A stretch of DNA of 64,000 nt from Corynespora cassiicola (GCA_022059125.1 JAEUWY010000002.1:2046001-2110000), one strand, 5' to 3'. Numbered from the stretch's first letter, positions 22,135 to 36,721 are shown. The notes: generated by a model not told the origin, from the letters alone. Numbers and translations are program-made.

Positions 22135-23406
22135 ATGTCTGACGCCGATCTCGAGGAAGTGCGTCCTAGCCCCGTCACCATGAATTGTCATTTTCATGCT
22201 CACACCCCCTCTAGATCCGACGCGCCCGCCTGCAGCAGCTGCAACAGCAGGGCAAGGCCGGTGGTGGGGGAGCAGAGGGCTCCGACCAAGACTCGCAAAA
22301 GTACGTGACCACGCCCGCCTCTGCCCATTATTCTCCGAGACTGTTTCGACGCGACAGCCGAGCTAACCTGCCATTCTGTGCCATAGGCAGCGAGAAGGTG
22401 CGTAGTATGGCGAGCTGCCTGCCGCCTCTCATTCGTTCGTCCCGTCTATTCCAATCTCATGTCCTCGCTCCGCCTCGTCTGTTCGGTGCCCGACCAGCAC
22501 CACAAATGGCCTCCCACCGCTCTCTGTCCAACTCCGGCTTGCAGACCGCGCCCCTCAGCATTGCACCACACAGCACCGCACAGCACTGCACATCATCGCC
22601 CATCACACCATACAATCACCCCGACATTGCGGCGGCTGGAGCCGATCGTTACTTGCCGGGGCCATGCAGGCAGGACATGGCAATTAGGCTGTGCGGGCGC
22701 CCTGTTTTGGCAGAGTCTCTCTTTGCCTCTGGCCCCGAGGACTGGTCCTCCCGCCGGCACGCCGTGGGCGATGCGGCGAGCCGTTTTGCTTCCTCCCGCG
22801 CCCGCGCCGACGAGGAAACAATGTCGCGATGCACCCCGCCCCAGCCCGCAAAGGATCCGACTCAGATCTGCCGCAGCCCATCCCTCGTGCCGGCGGGCCA
22901 TGTCCCTCGTCCCCCTCAAGCTCCAACCATGCTCCAACCAACCCGGCCCCCATAGCACCGCATCTGCACATTGAAACACCAACCCGTCTTGCCCTGCCCT
23001 GCCTTGCCCTGCCCTGCCCTGCCTTGTTTTCTGCCCTGTTCTGCACTGCACTGCACTGCATCCCCCAATCCCCCTTCTCACAAGACCCCAACTCACCAAA
23101 CCCCCTCCCGCCACAGCCGACCAACGCTCCTCGATCCTCGCCCAGATCCTCACCCCCGAAGCCGCCGACCGCCTCGGCCGCATCCGCCTCGTCAAGGAGT
23201 CGCGCGCCACAGACATTGAGAACCGCCTCATCATGCTCGCCCGCACGGGCCAGCTGCGCCAAAAGGTCTCCGAGGACCAGCTCAAGGAGCTGCTGGGCGC
23301 CGTCGCCGAGCAGCAGGAGAAGGAGGAGAGTAAGATTGTGATCAATCGCCGCGGCGGCGGCGGCTGGGACGATGACGATTTGGATGATTTGTTGAAGGAT
23401 GTCTAG
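22135..23406 (+). CDS. PDCD5 / TFAR19-family protein with an 11-nt exon
   Basis: Four exons: 22135-22158, 22215-22300, 22387-22397 and 23117-23406, for a total of 411 nt and 136 residues. The protein matches the PDCD5 family (archaeal-eukaryotic DNA-binding TFAR19-like): an N-terminal helix (MSDADLEE then IRRARLQQLQQQG), a Gly/Glu linker, the compact helical core (RSSILAQILTPEAADRLGRI, RATDIENRLIMLARTGQL, KVSEDQLKELLGAV) and an acidic tail (WDDDDLDDLLKDV). The 11-nt exon 3 supplies the K-Q-R-E-A junction residues and is required to keep frame. Intron 3 is 719 bp, unusually long beside the 56- and 86-bp introns 1 and 2. Family members assist protein folding via CCT and are linked to apoptosis in animals; the role in fungi is unclear. 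Confidence 0.87.
22387..22397 (+). other. 11-nt micro-exon of the PDCD5 gene
   Basis: The sequence between CCATAG and GTGCGT is 11 nt. It completes the preceding Lys codon, codes Gln-Arg-Glu and begins the Ala codon finished by exon 4. Confidence 0.75.
22990..23060. repeat. CCCTG/CCTTG pentamer tract inside PDCD5 intron 3
   Basis: About 60 bp of imperfect (CCCTG)n followed by CTGCA repeats, C/T-rich on the coding strand, within the 719-bp intron. Confidence 0.75.
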
Positions 23407-23861
23407 GGAGGTGGAGGGGCTACATGGCAGGGGGCTGTGACTGCATTGGGAGGCGTTTTGGGAATGGGTGATGTGCATGGAGCATGAATGTTCCAAAAAA
23501 GCAAAAAACTGGTCAATGGACGAGGAAAGGCCAGGGAGAGAGAGGGGAGAGCGGACAGGGGACCGGATCGGATCTCAGAATAATACCATTTTGCATTTTC
23601 CGTATGATGCACAGGGCAGTGGGAAGGGACTAGTCTGGCTCGCCCGTGAAGAAAGTAACTCCAAGGACGTGCATGCATACATGAAGGGATGGAGAGTGCG
23701 CATTTCTGCCTCTCCCCCAATGCAAATGCAAATCCCGCCATCGCTCACTGAAAGGAAACTCCTAACCCACCAACCAACTAGCCACCCATCGTCGCCCACG
23801 AGCAACCCACCCAGACTTCCCCTTTCCCCCTTTCCCCCTTTCCCCCCCCTCTACCTCTCTC
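23407..23861. other. Gap between convergent PDCD5 and Arb2-domain genes
   Basis: No coding exon. The right half is a C-rich pyrimidine tract (23760-23930, extending into the neighbouring coding end). Confidence 0.45.
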
Positions 23862-25818
23862 TCACCCAGCCCTAACCTCTTCCCTCCCCCCCTCCCCCTC
23901 CACAACCCCCAACAACCCCGCCCCCCTCACCAACTCACTATCCACCATCGCCCCCGCAAACCGGACCTTGGGGCCCTCAGTCTTGCGCTGCCTGAGTGAC
24001 TCAAGCCTCATGCGACTACCCCCCTCTTCGCGGCGGCCCAGCCCGCCACTCGCCAGCGCCTTGGCCTCGAGCTCCGCGACCTGCTTCTCCTTTGCGGCAA
24101 TCTTTTCGACGAGCGCGGCGCGGCCTTTGGCCAGGTGTTCTGCCTCGGGGCACGCGGAGAGGCAGGCGCGCATGTCTGCGAGCTGGGCGCGAGCCTTTCG
24201 CGCGGCGGCGTGTGTGGGCGTCATGTTGACACCTGCAGGGAGCGCGGTGGGCGCATCTGCGGGCTGGAATCCGGAGGTCGGGACGGGGTCGAGGGGAAGG
24301 GGGTTTGAAGGGGTGGGGTTCGGAATGGTGGACGAGGTGTACCAGGGGGAGCCTATGGCCAGCGGGGGGTTTGCGAAGGCGTGGGGGTCGAGGGCGACGG
24401 CGGAGAAGAATGATAGGATTGCGCGCTGGACGGAAGGGGTGGTGAAGATGCATTCGCCGATGGGGTCGTCGCCACCTGCGAAGGTCGGGCAGAGGGGTTC
24501 TTGGTCGCGGAATGCGGATCCAGGGGATGGTGGGCGAGAGGAGGGGGATGAGGGCTCGGGCGTGGGCGCTGTGGTGGATAGCGTGATGCGGTTGAGGATT
24601 CCTGAGAGCGTGTGGATAGGGCCAGCTGCAGTCTTCTCGAGCCAGTTGGCTGGTCGAGGGTAGCCTGTGGTGGGTGGTTTACAGGACGAGTAATGGGCGG
24701 GCAGCTCGGTGCAGACCGCTGGGTCGGATGTGGTGCCGCTGAAGCGCCAGTGTCGGGTGCGCTGTTGTAGAAAGGCATCGAGAGTTGGGTTCTTGATCTG
24801 GGTGCCAGAGTAGAGAGACTGGACAACGGCCAAGGCCGTGATGCGCGAGCCGTATGTCTCAACTGACTGCATTAGCATTATAGGTTTACGTTAGCGCAGA
24901 TGCAGAACTTACAATCCCTTTCAAGGATGCCCAATAGATTCTCTGCCCCATTCTCAATAGCTACGACATACACCTCTGCATCACCAGCCACGTAGTCCGT
25001 GTTCAAGACAACGTCCCTGAACACGCTCTGAATATGCTCCTGCGGTGTACGGTGGCCCTCGACACGGTTCTCCACTTGATGGACTTTGACCTGGTCATGA
25101 ACCATCGACTTTCTAGGCAGGGCAGACCAGCCTCGAAGGGACAGTGTTTGATTATATTTGTGGCTGTAGAGCAACTGGCCATTGTTCATGACGATCAAGC
25201 CAGGCACGTCCTTGTCGTCGATGCCAGCGCCATCTTGAAATAGATTCAAGCCATGATGTGGTTCCCTGGAGTGATTGATCATCTCCTTGGTGAAGTTGAC
25301 AACGGAACCGCCATTCAGGCCCAGCCCACGCTGCAAAGAACGGTAGGCAAGTATACCGAGATCCTGGAGCGTGTCGTTGATGATCACAATCACGCGCTTC
25401 CGCGTCTTGAGCACCTCGACCGGAGGCGCAAGAATGGGGACGTGCGGCCCATTGGGCTTGGTGGTGCTCAACGTGGGGAGGTAGAGCTTATCGAGTCCGA
25501 GTGCAGAAAGGCGCCTGGCGACCTCTGCTCGCTGGCAGACTGAGGCTTCCCGTTAGTTGGACTTGCAGAGATCACGGACAGAAGACATACTCTGCATGGC
25601 CTCGCGGCGCATCTCATTGTGACGCTCGTTGTTGGTATGGTGGAAGACGTAATCCTTCTCCGGGGCCTCGATCATCTTAATCTTGCCTTCATCATTAACA
25701 AAGTACCTGTCAGGTCAGCGCATTTCTTTTGCGGGCAGTTGGCGACTTACCCCAGCTCCTTCAAGTCCGCCGGATACTTGGCATCAGGTTCGAGGGTGCT
25801 TTCCACGCGTCTGAACAT
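23862..25818 (-). CDS. Arb2-domain protein
   Basis: Four exons (25818-25751, 25706-25591, 25539-24913, 24862-23862) sum to 1,812 nt, 603 residues. The start MFRRVESTL and the next 250 residues fit the Arb2 domain: ELGYFVNDEGKI, HHTNNERHNEMRREAMQ, then an alpha/beta-hydrolase-like stretch with RKRVIVIINDTLQDLG, PGLIVMNNGQLLYSHKYNQ and VYVVAIENGAENLLGIL. The C-terminal half is a less conserved Pro-rich linker and a predicted coiled coil (KEKQVAELEAKAL). In fission yeast Arb2 belongs to an Argonaute-binding chaperone complex, and an Arb2 domain also occurs in the Clr3 histone deacetylase. A chromatin or RNA-silencing role is plausible, not shown. The exon 4 acceptor is the second AG (GCAGTCAG), since the first would create a stop. 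Confidence 0.85.
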
Positions 25819-26319
25819 CTTGGCGACCTTATGCGTGCCGGCGGTGATGTAAACGGGGGACCGACTCGTGGCCCGCGACGAGGTTGAAGTGAGAGTCGAC
25901 AGGAGATGTGAGTAAATTTAAGGCAAGACGTCGAGGGGCATTTGTTTGCTGCGGCGTTCGCCGTTTGTGCCAGCGCCTAGCGGTGAGGGAATGGGTACTC
26001 AACGTCGGAGGTGCGGTGATGAGCAGCTCCGAGATGAAGTTGAGGTCTCCCAACAGGTCGCGGACGATATGTGAAAACAAATATGATGTGGCCGCTGAAG
26101 CGGAAAGAGCGACAGGACACGGCAGCTGCTCCGGCAACTGCCATTATTGACGCAACACGACAGGCGATGTACATCGTGAAGAAGGGCGTAGATGAGCTTC
26201 AATATTTCTACAGGGCCATGTTTGCAGTTCCTCCCGTCAACGCCGCCCAATGCTTATTTTACTGGTAGTATACACGCGTCTCTTGCCGCCGCGCCCCCTT
26301 GGGCCGTTCGCACTCCCGT
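25819..26319. other. Arb2-gene promoter region and uS14m 3' flank
   Basis: A 500-bp gap between two minus-strand genes. No coding exon recognised. Confidence 0.45.
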
Positions 26320-26841
26320 TTACCAGCTGGCCTTCTTGACACCCGGCAGGTTACCCGCTAGCGCATTGATACGGAATTGGTACTGCAGCATCGCGTCAGT
26401 TCGACTTGTGTTGTCGCATGGGGCGATTTCCCAGCCCCCGATCGTGAGCATGGAATTATTGTTGAGGGAGACTCACTCTGCCCAACCTAAAGTCGCTAAA
26501 AATACCTCGTCCCTTGCCTCCCATTATACACCTGTTCTTAATCTGGGTGAACCTCGTGTAGCAGTGCATCTGCGACAGCTCGAGTTGTGCCTGGGCGCGG
26601 ACTCGCTGGGGCAGGGTCGTGTTGCGGATGATGTACCGAAGAGCTTGCCTGTAGTAGAATCGCGTTAACCATGGCTGCGGGAGACATGGCAGTCTGCGGC
26701 AGACTGCACCGTGGTGTAGGGGCCTGTCGCATACCTCTGGGGCTCGTTCTCCGCATAGACCTTGCGCTTGGTGTGATCCCGAATGTTGCGGATCTTGGCA
26801 AAGGGCCCGATATCGAGCATTTTGGCGCGGAACTGAGACAT
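26320..26841 (-). CDS. Mitochondrial small-subunit ribosomal protein uS14m (MRP2)
   Basis: Three exons, 26841-26735, 26648-26477 and 26382-26320, give 113 residues. The bacterial-type S14 signature is complete: RNTTLPQRVRAQAQLELSQM, the CYTRFTQIKNRCI stretch, then GGKGRGIFSDFRLGR and a terminal FRINALAGNLPGVKKASW. This is the zinc-free, cysteine-poor form seen in mitochondria of fungi. It binds rRNA in the head of the mitoribosomal small subunit. An N-terminal mitochondrial targeting sequence is not obvious; the basic N-terminus may serve. Confidence 0.95.
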
Positions 26842-27193
26842 GGCGGCGGTGGGGGGCGGCAATCGCTGATGAGAAGAAAGTTGAACTGAGGTTGAAGTCG
26901 AGATGAATGGCGCCAAGCCTTGCCCCGAGCCCTCGCCGCTGCTCGCTTACTTCATCACCATTGAATCTTCAACGTGCTTTCCAACAAAGCAGGAACGGGC
27001 CTTGACAGCTGGAGGAATTCCTTCGCCGGCCACCTTGGCGCAGAGATGGCCTTTTTGATCACGCAAAAAACTAACCTTTGCGGGTTACTAACCTTACCGA
27101 AGGTGGTGTAACCGCGCATTACTTACAATCTCACAACAGGGCTGCCAAGATCCTCTTCAACCACCAAACGCTCACTCGGCTGAAGGCGCCAAA
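26842..27193. other. Divergent promoter region, uS14m and UFL1-like genes
   Basis: A 352-bp gap between two start codons on opposite strands; it must hold both promoters. No other feature. Confidence 0.5.
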
Positions 27194-29350
27194 ATGTTTG
27201 CACCCGAGGACGTTGTGGACATTTATCGCTTGATTCCTCCCTCAGCTGCTCCGGACGGTCAAGTCGCTGTCCTCCCTTCGCTCATCTTATCCTCGAGTGG
27301 GCGAGGGTTTCTTACGTCAGGTCATGTGTCTGGAGAGTTTGAAAACTTTGTCACTCGAGGTCCGTTGCCGTGGAAGATGGAGGGTGCCATGCTGACCGAC
27401 AGCAGAGCCTGGCCGCATAGGAGTTGCATCCCTTAGTCGCCAACTTGATATTGAGCTAGAATTTCTTCTTCGACTAGTCAGGGCTTCACCAAGCCTAGCC
27501 TTGGTAAGCGAAGATGGACAGGCCATTGTCGCAAAGTAAGTACGGAGATGCGGTCCTCCCCTCCAGGGGGGCTACATTTTTATACAAGACCAGCTTACCA
27601 ATACGTGGGGCAGACAGGAGAGAGACGCGATAGAGAGTCGACTGTACTCCATCATCGCCAAACAGCTTGTAGCTAGGACTACATTTCTACGAGATAACGA
27701 CATATCGTCGGAGAGTCTAGATTTCCTCTTACAGCACTCAAGCAGTAATGTTGACCACCGGGATATCTTCGAGGCAGATGAACATATCATCAGCAAGGTT
27801 TATCGTGACACTCTGCTCAAAACTATCAAAGAGTGCCTTGAGAATGCACTCCGCAGTTCAGAGTATGTGGATAATGCGATGCTTGGGAAATTACTAACGT
27901 CCCAGGAATGCGGAGTTTTCATCTATGACACTTTCAGGATCCCCTCCTACATGGTACATAGAACAATTGTTGGACGAATGTCTTTCTATCGAAGGTTTGG
28001 CTGATCAATTCCACGTCGAAAAATCGCCAGAGTCAATACGCTGTGTTCCAAGGCAGTCGGTTTTGCGCAAGAGAGACAGTTCGATTGAAGACCTCCGGTT
28101 GGGCCAGAAACCGTGCATCGACATCTCCGAATTCGCCAAAGAGTTCCGCGAGCTCCATGGTTCAGAGAGAGAAGCCCGCGACTATTTTGCTACTCTTTCC
28201 GGGGTCGGTGTCCGTGGACCTATTGCCATTTCGGAGAAGTGGCTCCATGATTTGGGAGACGAATGCGCTAGCAGCCTCGAGCAAGATGGGGTCGTAGACA
28301 TATCTGTAAGTTTGATGTCTCATTCTGCTATTTTAACATGATGGCTAACACTGTATCAAGAGCAAGGCTAGCCAGTATTTCCCGGCCAATTCACTCAAAG
28401 AGATACTTGACGCGGTGTATCATCACGTCAACCAAGTCACTCCAGAGGGACCACAGCCAAAGATTCATCGCTTCGACAACTTTGTCTTGACGCCTCCAAG
28501 ATATGCCAGCGAGCTCGACAAGCTGTTTGGAATAGCCAAAGGCTTGGCTAGGAGTCAGTGGCAGCAACTCAGGGACAGCCCCGACCATGACCTGAAATAT
28601 CACGTTGCCGAGATCTCCAAATTTATTTCAAACGACCAACCCATTCAACACGCAATAGTCCAAGAAAGGGCCCCGTCGCAGAAGAGGATCGAGGAGCAAT
28701 TCTGGAATGAGGTGGCAGACCTGGAATCGCAGAATGAGGCTGAACTCTCCACATTTTGGGTGGAGCGTGTATTGTCACGCATGCACAACTACACCAATGG
28801 TCTGGATGGCGTCGAGGATACCAAGCTGCGAGATCAGTTAGCTGACCTTTTGGCTGCCTACTTCCAAAAGGAACTTGTACCGGACACGATATCCAAGGCG
28901 AGGTCTCAGGGGTTAGTCCGGGGTCGAAAAGCGCGCAAGAATGTTCAGAAGCTCGAGACTGCCTTCAAGGCGGGCAAGTTGAACGTTGCTGCAGCTGTTG
29001 CCCTGGTGGAAAAGTTTAACAAGAAGCAAGGCATCCAAGAACTAGGGGAGGCCGTGCTGGTAGAAGCCAAGTCCGCTCTCATCAGCGATCTAGTGAGGAG
29101 GATGCAGAAGAAGCAGGCGGATGGTCCGCTGTTGTTCCTGACCCTGGTCATCATCCTGCTCGCGCGGAGCTCGCCTGGTGTGGTGTATGCGTCCGGCAAG
29201 TTTGCACCCAAGTTGATGAAGCAGCTCAAGGCCTCGCTCAGCGCAGAAGAGTACGAGCAGTTGGAGAAGTGGAAGGAGCTGGCGAAGGCGGGGGCTCTGG
29301 AATTGGACGACAGGGAGAAGATGCGCAGCATGGCAGCCGACAAGTCATGA
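27194..29350 (+). CDS. UFL1-like protein (E3 UFM1-protein ligase 1 family)
   Basis: Five exons (27194-27359, 27406-27535, 27614-27862, 27906-28305, 28361-29350) give 1,935 nt, 644 residues. The order of segments parallels animal UFL1: an N-terminal winged-helix-like region, IGVASLSRQLDIELEFL matching its 'ISELCKTYDLPGNFL' pattern, a segment ending LLQ matching the second helical region, a third (ISEFAKEFREL ... DGVVDIS) matching 'GYLEFDALSRL ... WVDIAPLL', and a C-terminal patch (GPLLFLTLVIILLARSSP, KLMKQLKASLS, YEQLEKWKELAK) matching the region ending in 'LLVKYQGLV'. UFL1 with DDRGK1 attaches UFM1 to ER-bound ribosomes in animals and plants; the pathway is patchy in fungi. Exon 1's donor (GTCCGT) is weak and its exact end is uncertain. 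Function is inferred from similarity only. Confidence 0.7.
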
Positions 29351-30261
29351 TTCGTGTGTATACGGTCCGTACTGCCATCCACGGGGTGCTTAGTTATCAG
29401 TAACCTAGGTATGCAAGCGGCCATGTTTGGTCAGCCGGAGTTTGCGAGCTCGATTTGAAATGCAACGATTACATGCACCTCTTCCTGCAGGACGATTTCA
29501 AAGCGAGGCTGGCTGTGGCACAGATGCTGTGGCACACACCAGGAACGACCGTGAAGCAACAGTGTTCAGAGCATACTCTACTGATGGACGTGGTCGACGG
29601 CAAGCCGCGGCAGAAGCAAATGGCCGTCGCAAATGGCCCACGTTATCAGTCGACGCGCCGCGTGATTGGCCGGTTCCATAAATAGTTTGGCGTTTGCGAA
29701 TCTGGCTGACGGAGAAAAAGGGCGACCCCGCAACACCGGCTTCATCTCTCCTCTATCTCCAAAGTGTGCCGTTCATCGACTGCTAACGCCTCCAGATATC
29801 GCCCAATATGGCCGTGTTACGTCGGGTCACGGGCCACGGCCGTAGCTCCGCTTCGAGATGGATGGTGGCTGAAGCTCAGCGTGTCGCGCGTGGGCTGCGA
29901 CGGCCCGGATCCGACGACCCGAACACCATCAGCCTGCGCTCCACTTGCGGCCGAGAGATAATGCCCACCAGGTGAAGCCAAGGCAGGCTCGCAGGAGCAT
30001 GGATGGATTCCTTCAGCGTCGTGCCCTCGCCCTCGATCAGTCGTTTTCCTCAGTCGCGCCTCTTCGTTGCCATGTCGTCCCGGAGTGCACTCATGCACAG
30101 TTTGCCCGATGTCGCCACAACGTCATGGCCACACGCCGCCCCCGGATCGAAGCCAGCAGAGCCGCGGAGGACGATGCGACGATGACAAAAGCCTTGCTCA
30201 GGCACGGTACCCGTCGGGAGGCCCTGATTACCTAGCACTGTCGTATTTTGATTGGTAGAAT

Positions 30262-30271
30262 ATGGTGCCTT
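30262..30271 (+). promoter_or_regulatory. Candidate CYS3/MetR-type site upstream of MET16
   Basis: ATGGTGCCTT differs at one position from the fungal sulfur bZIP consensus ATGRYRYCAT, 294 bp before the MET16 start codon. Consensus recalled from Neurospora/Aspergillus literature; a chance match is possible. Confidence 0.3.
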
Positions 30272-30519
30272 TGTCGGGAGAAAAAGATTTGCTGCTTTTC
30301 GGGTTTAGCGCGGATTGCGTGCTCGACTTTGACTATGAGACCTTCGCATGGATTGCAAAGAGTAGCCGACTGCGGAGGGCGATATATACTCTGGAACTTC
30401 TGGTGCTCCTGCTCGACTTCTCCTCTACGCCCCAGACGACCATCCCGCGTGCCGCTTTGCCTCCTCCAGACAGTCGAGAAGCACGGAATACATCTACTTT
30501 GCCTGAATCGGCCATTCCG

Positions 30520-30525
30520 CACGTG
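30520..30525 (+). promoter_or_regulatory. CACGTG E-box 40 bp upstream of MET16
   Basis: Palindromic CACGTG 40 bp before the start codon. Cbf1-type bHLH proteins bind this motif at MET genes in yeast; use here is inference, and such close placement may lie in the leader. Confidence 0.3.
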
Positions 30526-30564
30526 TCTGTTTACCATCTTGTCCAATAGCGCCCTCTCCGCACC

Positions 30565-31517
30565 ATGTCGTCAGCTCAATTCCAGGACCTGTCCCCCCTC
30601 CGTGACAGTGAGTCTGGGTACGCCTCGGGCGCCTCGAGTCAATCGAGCCTCCCAGACGTCTATTTCAGCAAGCCTCACCTCAAGTTCCTCAACTCGCAAC
30701 TGCAGAAGCTCGAGCCACAGGGTATGTCATAGTACCCCACACTGTCTTCTTCTGCGGTAATGCTTACAAGGGTTCAGAGATCCTCCAGTGGTGCATCACC
30801 TCTCTGCCCGGGCTGTACCAGACTACCTCTTTTGGCCTGACTGGACTCGTCACTTTGGACATCTTGTCCAAGTTCGAGGGCCCCCTGAGGCCCAACATTG
30901 ACCTCATCTTCTTGGACACTCTCCACCACTTCGACGAGACTCTTGCTCTTGTCGACCGCGTCAAGAAGCGGTATGGCACCAACATTCACGTCTACAAGCC
31001 CGCTGGCTGCGAGACGGCCGACGACTTCAACGCCAAGCACGGCCAGAAGTTGTGGGAGACCAACGATGAGCTCTACGACTATGTGGCCAAGGTCGAGCCT
31101 GCCGAGCGAGCCTACTCTGAGCTCCAGGTCAAGGCCGTCCTGACTGGCCGCAGGAAGAGCCAGGGTGGCAAGCGCGGCGACCTCGACATCATCGAGGTCG
31201 ACGACGCTGGTCTGATCAAGATCAACCCGCTCGCCAACTGGTCGTTTGGTCAGGTCAAGGAGTACATTGACACTCACAATGTCCCGTACAACGACCTGCT
31301 CAACCGCGGCTACAAGAGCGTAGGCGACTGGCACTCTACTCAGCCGGTGGCCCAGGGCGAGGACGAGCGCTCTGGACGCTGGAAGGGTCGCAACAAGACC
31401 GAGTGCGGCATCCACAACCCCCGCTCCAAGTACGCCCAGTTCCTCCGCCAGCAGGAGCTGAAGCGCCAGGAGGAGGAATTGAGCCAAGCGCTGCAGAAGG
31501 TGGCCGTGGACGCGTGA
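30565..31517 (+). CDS. Phosphoadenosine phosphosulfate (PAPS) reductase
   Basis: Two exons, 30565-30721 and 30778-31517 (56-bp intron, GTATGT...GTTCAG), give 298 residues. The enzyme reduces PAPS to sulfite and adenosine 3',5'-bisphosphate using thioredoxin. Conserved features: SFGLTGLVTLDIL (PP-loop-like site), IDLIFLDTLHHFDETL, KAVLTGRRKSQGGKR and WHSTQPV. The catalytic Cys is in TECGIH near residue 261; the absence of the extra CC...CxxC iron-sulfur cysteines makes it the PAPS, not APS, type. MET3 is the next gene downstream on the same strand, 868 bp away. Confidence 0.95.
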
Positions 31518-34518
<3,001 letters not shown>

Positions 34519-35208
34519 ATGATGGGATGTATACATGAAGACATAGACGAAAAAATTTACAAGACGGGATGAGGAATGAATCCCCCCCTTTTTTTTATGC
34601 TTATGCCATTACAACGACCATGTCCCCTTCTTGAATGTGCCCACCTGTCTGTTCCCATTCCCCCCCCCTCTCTCTCTCCTCACTTGTATACTCCGCCCTG
34701 AGAAACCAAAGAAAAAGAGGGTGGGGCGGTTGCTACTAACAACCAACGTGCTTGTCCTACACATCACCTCACCACAGTCAGAGACCGCCGAGCACACACC
34801 CCGCCACTAACCCCAGACAAGCATCCCCCAACGTCCATTTAAGCTTCTTTTAAGCTCCCGCGCCGTCCGTTGACGCCATCGCCGCTGCCGTCGGTTCCGG
34901 GGCCGAGCGTGGTGCGGGCGAGCACGTCAGTTTTGCGGCGGGTTGCGTTATGGGCACGGATTTTTGGGAGTGGGGCGGGGGCGGCGAGAAGGTGGGAAGG
35001 GGAGGGGTGTGGGTTGGATGGTTGGGTGGATGGTTTGGGAGAAAGATGTTAGTTTGCTGAAGATACGAATATGAAGAAAGCATTTGCCAATACATTTCTC
35101 GAATAGATCATGTTTGATGAAGACAGTATTGTTCCTCACTCAGCCTTTTGGAGCTAATTTCGCCTTGGATGGAGATTTATTATTGTAGCCAATGGATACA
35201 AGTCAAGT
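34519..35208. other. Gap between convergent MET3 and SET-domain genes
   Basis: A 690-bp gap with T-rich and CT-rich tracts near 34580-34680. No coding exon seen; should hold both 3' untranslated regions. Confidence 0.45.
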
Positions 35209-36721
35209 CTACCGTGACAAAATGTCCACAGCGCCGGACACCGTCTTTTGTATCTGCTTCCATCGCCGGAGCAGCACGTCTTTTTGCTCCCTCTCCCTCT
35301 CCCCAGAGGTACTCAGCCCCTCCACATCCTCCAAAACCTCCATGACCGTCCTCTGGTACTTGAGCAGCAAGTCCAACAACCGTGCGTCCACCTTACCCTG
35401 CTCCGCCTCGCTCTCGTCCGTCCCGGAGACGAAAGCCGTATATCGCCGCTCGGGCAGCACCAGCAACCGCAACACCCCCTGCGTGCGATGGCACGTGAGA
35501 CTCGCGTCCTCCTCACCCTCCACTTTCCCCACCTTCGAGGCCACCGCCCGAGAAAAGAGCGTGTAGTTGCCGTAGTACGAATCTTCCTTGAGCAGCGCGG
35601 CCTGCTGCTCGCTCAGCAGCGGCAAGATGAGCGCATCCAACGGCACGCCATCCGCGCCATTCGACTCCCCCGCAAGGATGAATCCGTACTCGACCAGCAA
35701 GAAGTCGTTCGTGTGCGCGCCATACGACACTAGAACTTCCTCGCCGGCGCGGTAGTCGCGGTCCGCGCTCACGCTGTAGCCGCGCGCGTTGGCCTTGGGG
35801 TCGCACCCGCGGTCCGAGTGGTTGAAGTAGTCCATGAAGGGGCACATGGCGTAGCAGTCGTCGGCAGTCAGGTAGTCGCGCTTTTTGGGGAGGCGCTTGT
35901 TGGAGGAGCCGGGGAGGTCTTTGTAGTCCCAGTAAAAGGTTCGCGTGTTGACGATGAGCCAGGTGTAGGTGAAGAGGGTGCGGGTGATGGTGGGGAAGTG
36001 GGAGGTTATGCTGGCGAAATCTTTGTCGAGTTTGGTTTGCTGGGCGGTCAGGAGGTCTGGGGATGTTTAGCTGGTAAGATTGCTGGAGGGAGATGGAGAA
36101 ACCTACCGAGGGCGGCTCTTGGGAGCAGGTCTTGGAGTTTCTTTGGCCAGTAGATGGGGAGAATCGTTTGAAAGTCCTCTTGGCTGGGCCATACGGCTTG
36201 CCAGAGCTTGTGCTCAGAGTTTGGATCCGTATATTGGAGGGCGAGGAAGGTGGCGAGCTGGCAGTGAACGGTGGTGTTTGGTGGAAACTCGACATCCTGC
36301 ACTTCCCGAGAAGCTACAGATACGAGAGACTTGTTACTAACGTGAACGAGACGTTCCCCCTTCTGTATTCGGTGTTTCAGTCAGCATATGATGGGATAGT
36401 GACTTGTGGAGATGACAAAGCCATATTCTTGAGTGTATGACGGGATAGCGACTTGTGAAGCAAGGCCATGTTCAATGAGGCTTATCTTTTCTCAAGTGGA
36501 TATGAGGTCCAGGTAATTCATCCGACAAGTTAAATGTGAAGGGCATTGGGGGGATAGAGGGATAGAAGTCTCTCACTAACCTTCAAGTCCTTTGCTGCCA
36601 CAATACCCATTCCTCGATCCACAAACCTTGCCGGTGCAATTCCATCAATACTTACACCATGCTCTTTTGCCCATTCTATGAAGCGATCGTGTTCTTCACC
36701 AGGATCAAGGGCCGCTGCCAT
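35209..36721 (-). CDS. SET-domain protein lysine methyltransferase (SETD3/SETD6/Rkm-like)
   Basis: Three exons (36721-36581, 36362-36107, 36056-35209) give 1,245 nt, 414 residues. The start is the ATG at 36721 ([25 protein letters not shown]). The split SET domain shows [16 protein letters not shown] at the N-side, a helical insert (iSET) with [15 protein letters not shown], and the C-side core with [22 protein letters not shown] and FLLVEYGFI. This is the arrangement of SETD3/SETD6 and yeast Rkm ribosomal-protein methyltransferases, which act on non-histone substrates. The C-terminal substrate-binding domain continues to the stop. The exact substrate is unknown. Confidence 0.9.

Larger units (their letters stand above)
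29351..30564. other. Intergenic region upstream of MET16
   Basis: A 1.2-kb gap. No gene seen. It contains a near-match CYS3/MetR site (30262-30271) and an E-box (30520-30525), consistent with a sulfur-responsive promoter. Confidence 0.45.

Noticed and set aside
22684..23496. 270-codon minus frame opposite PDCD5 exon 4 and intron 3
   Set aside because: No motif; arises from GC-rich DNA, while the plus strand has the PDCD5 core.
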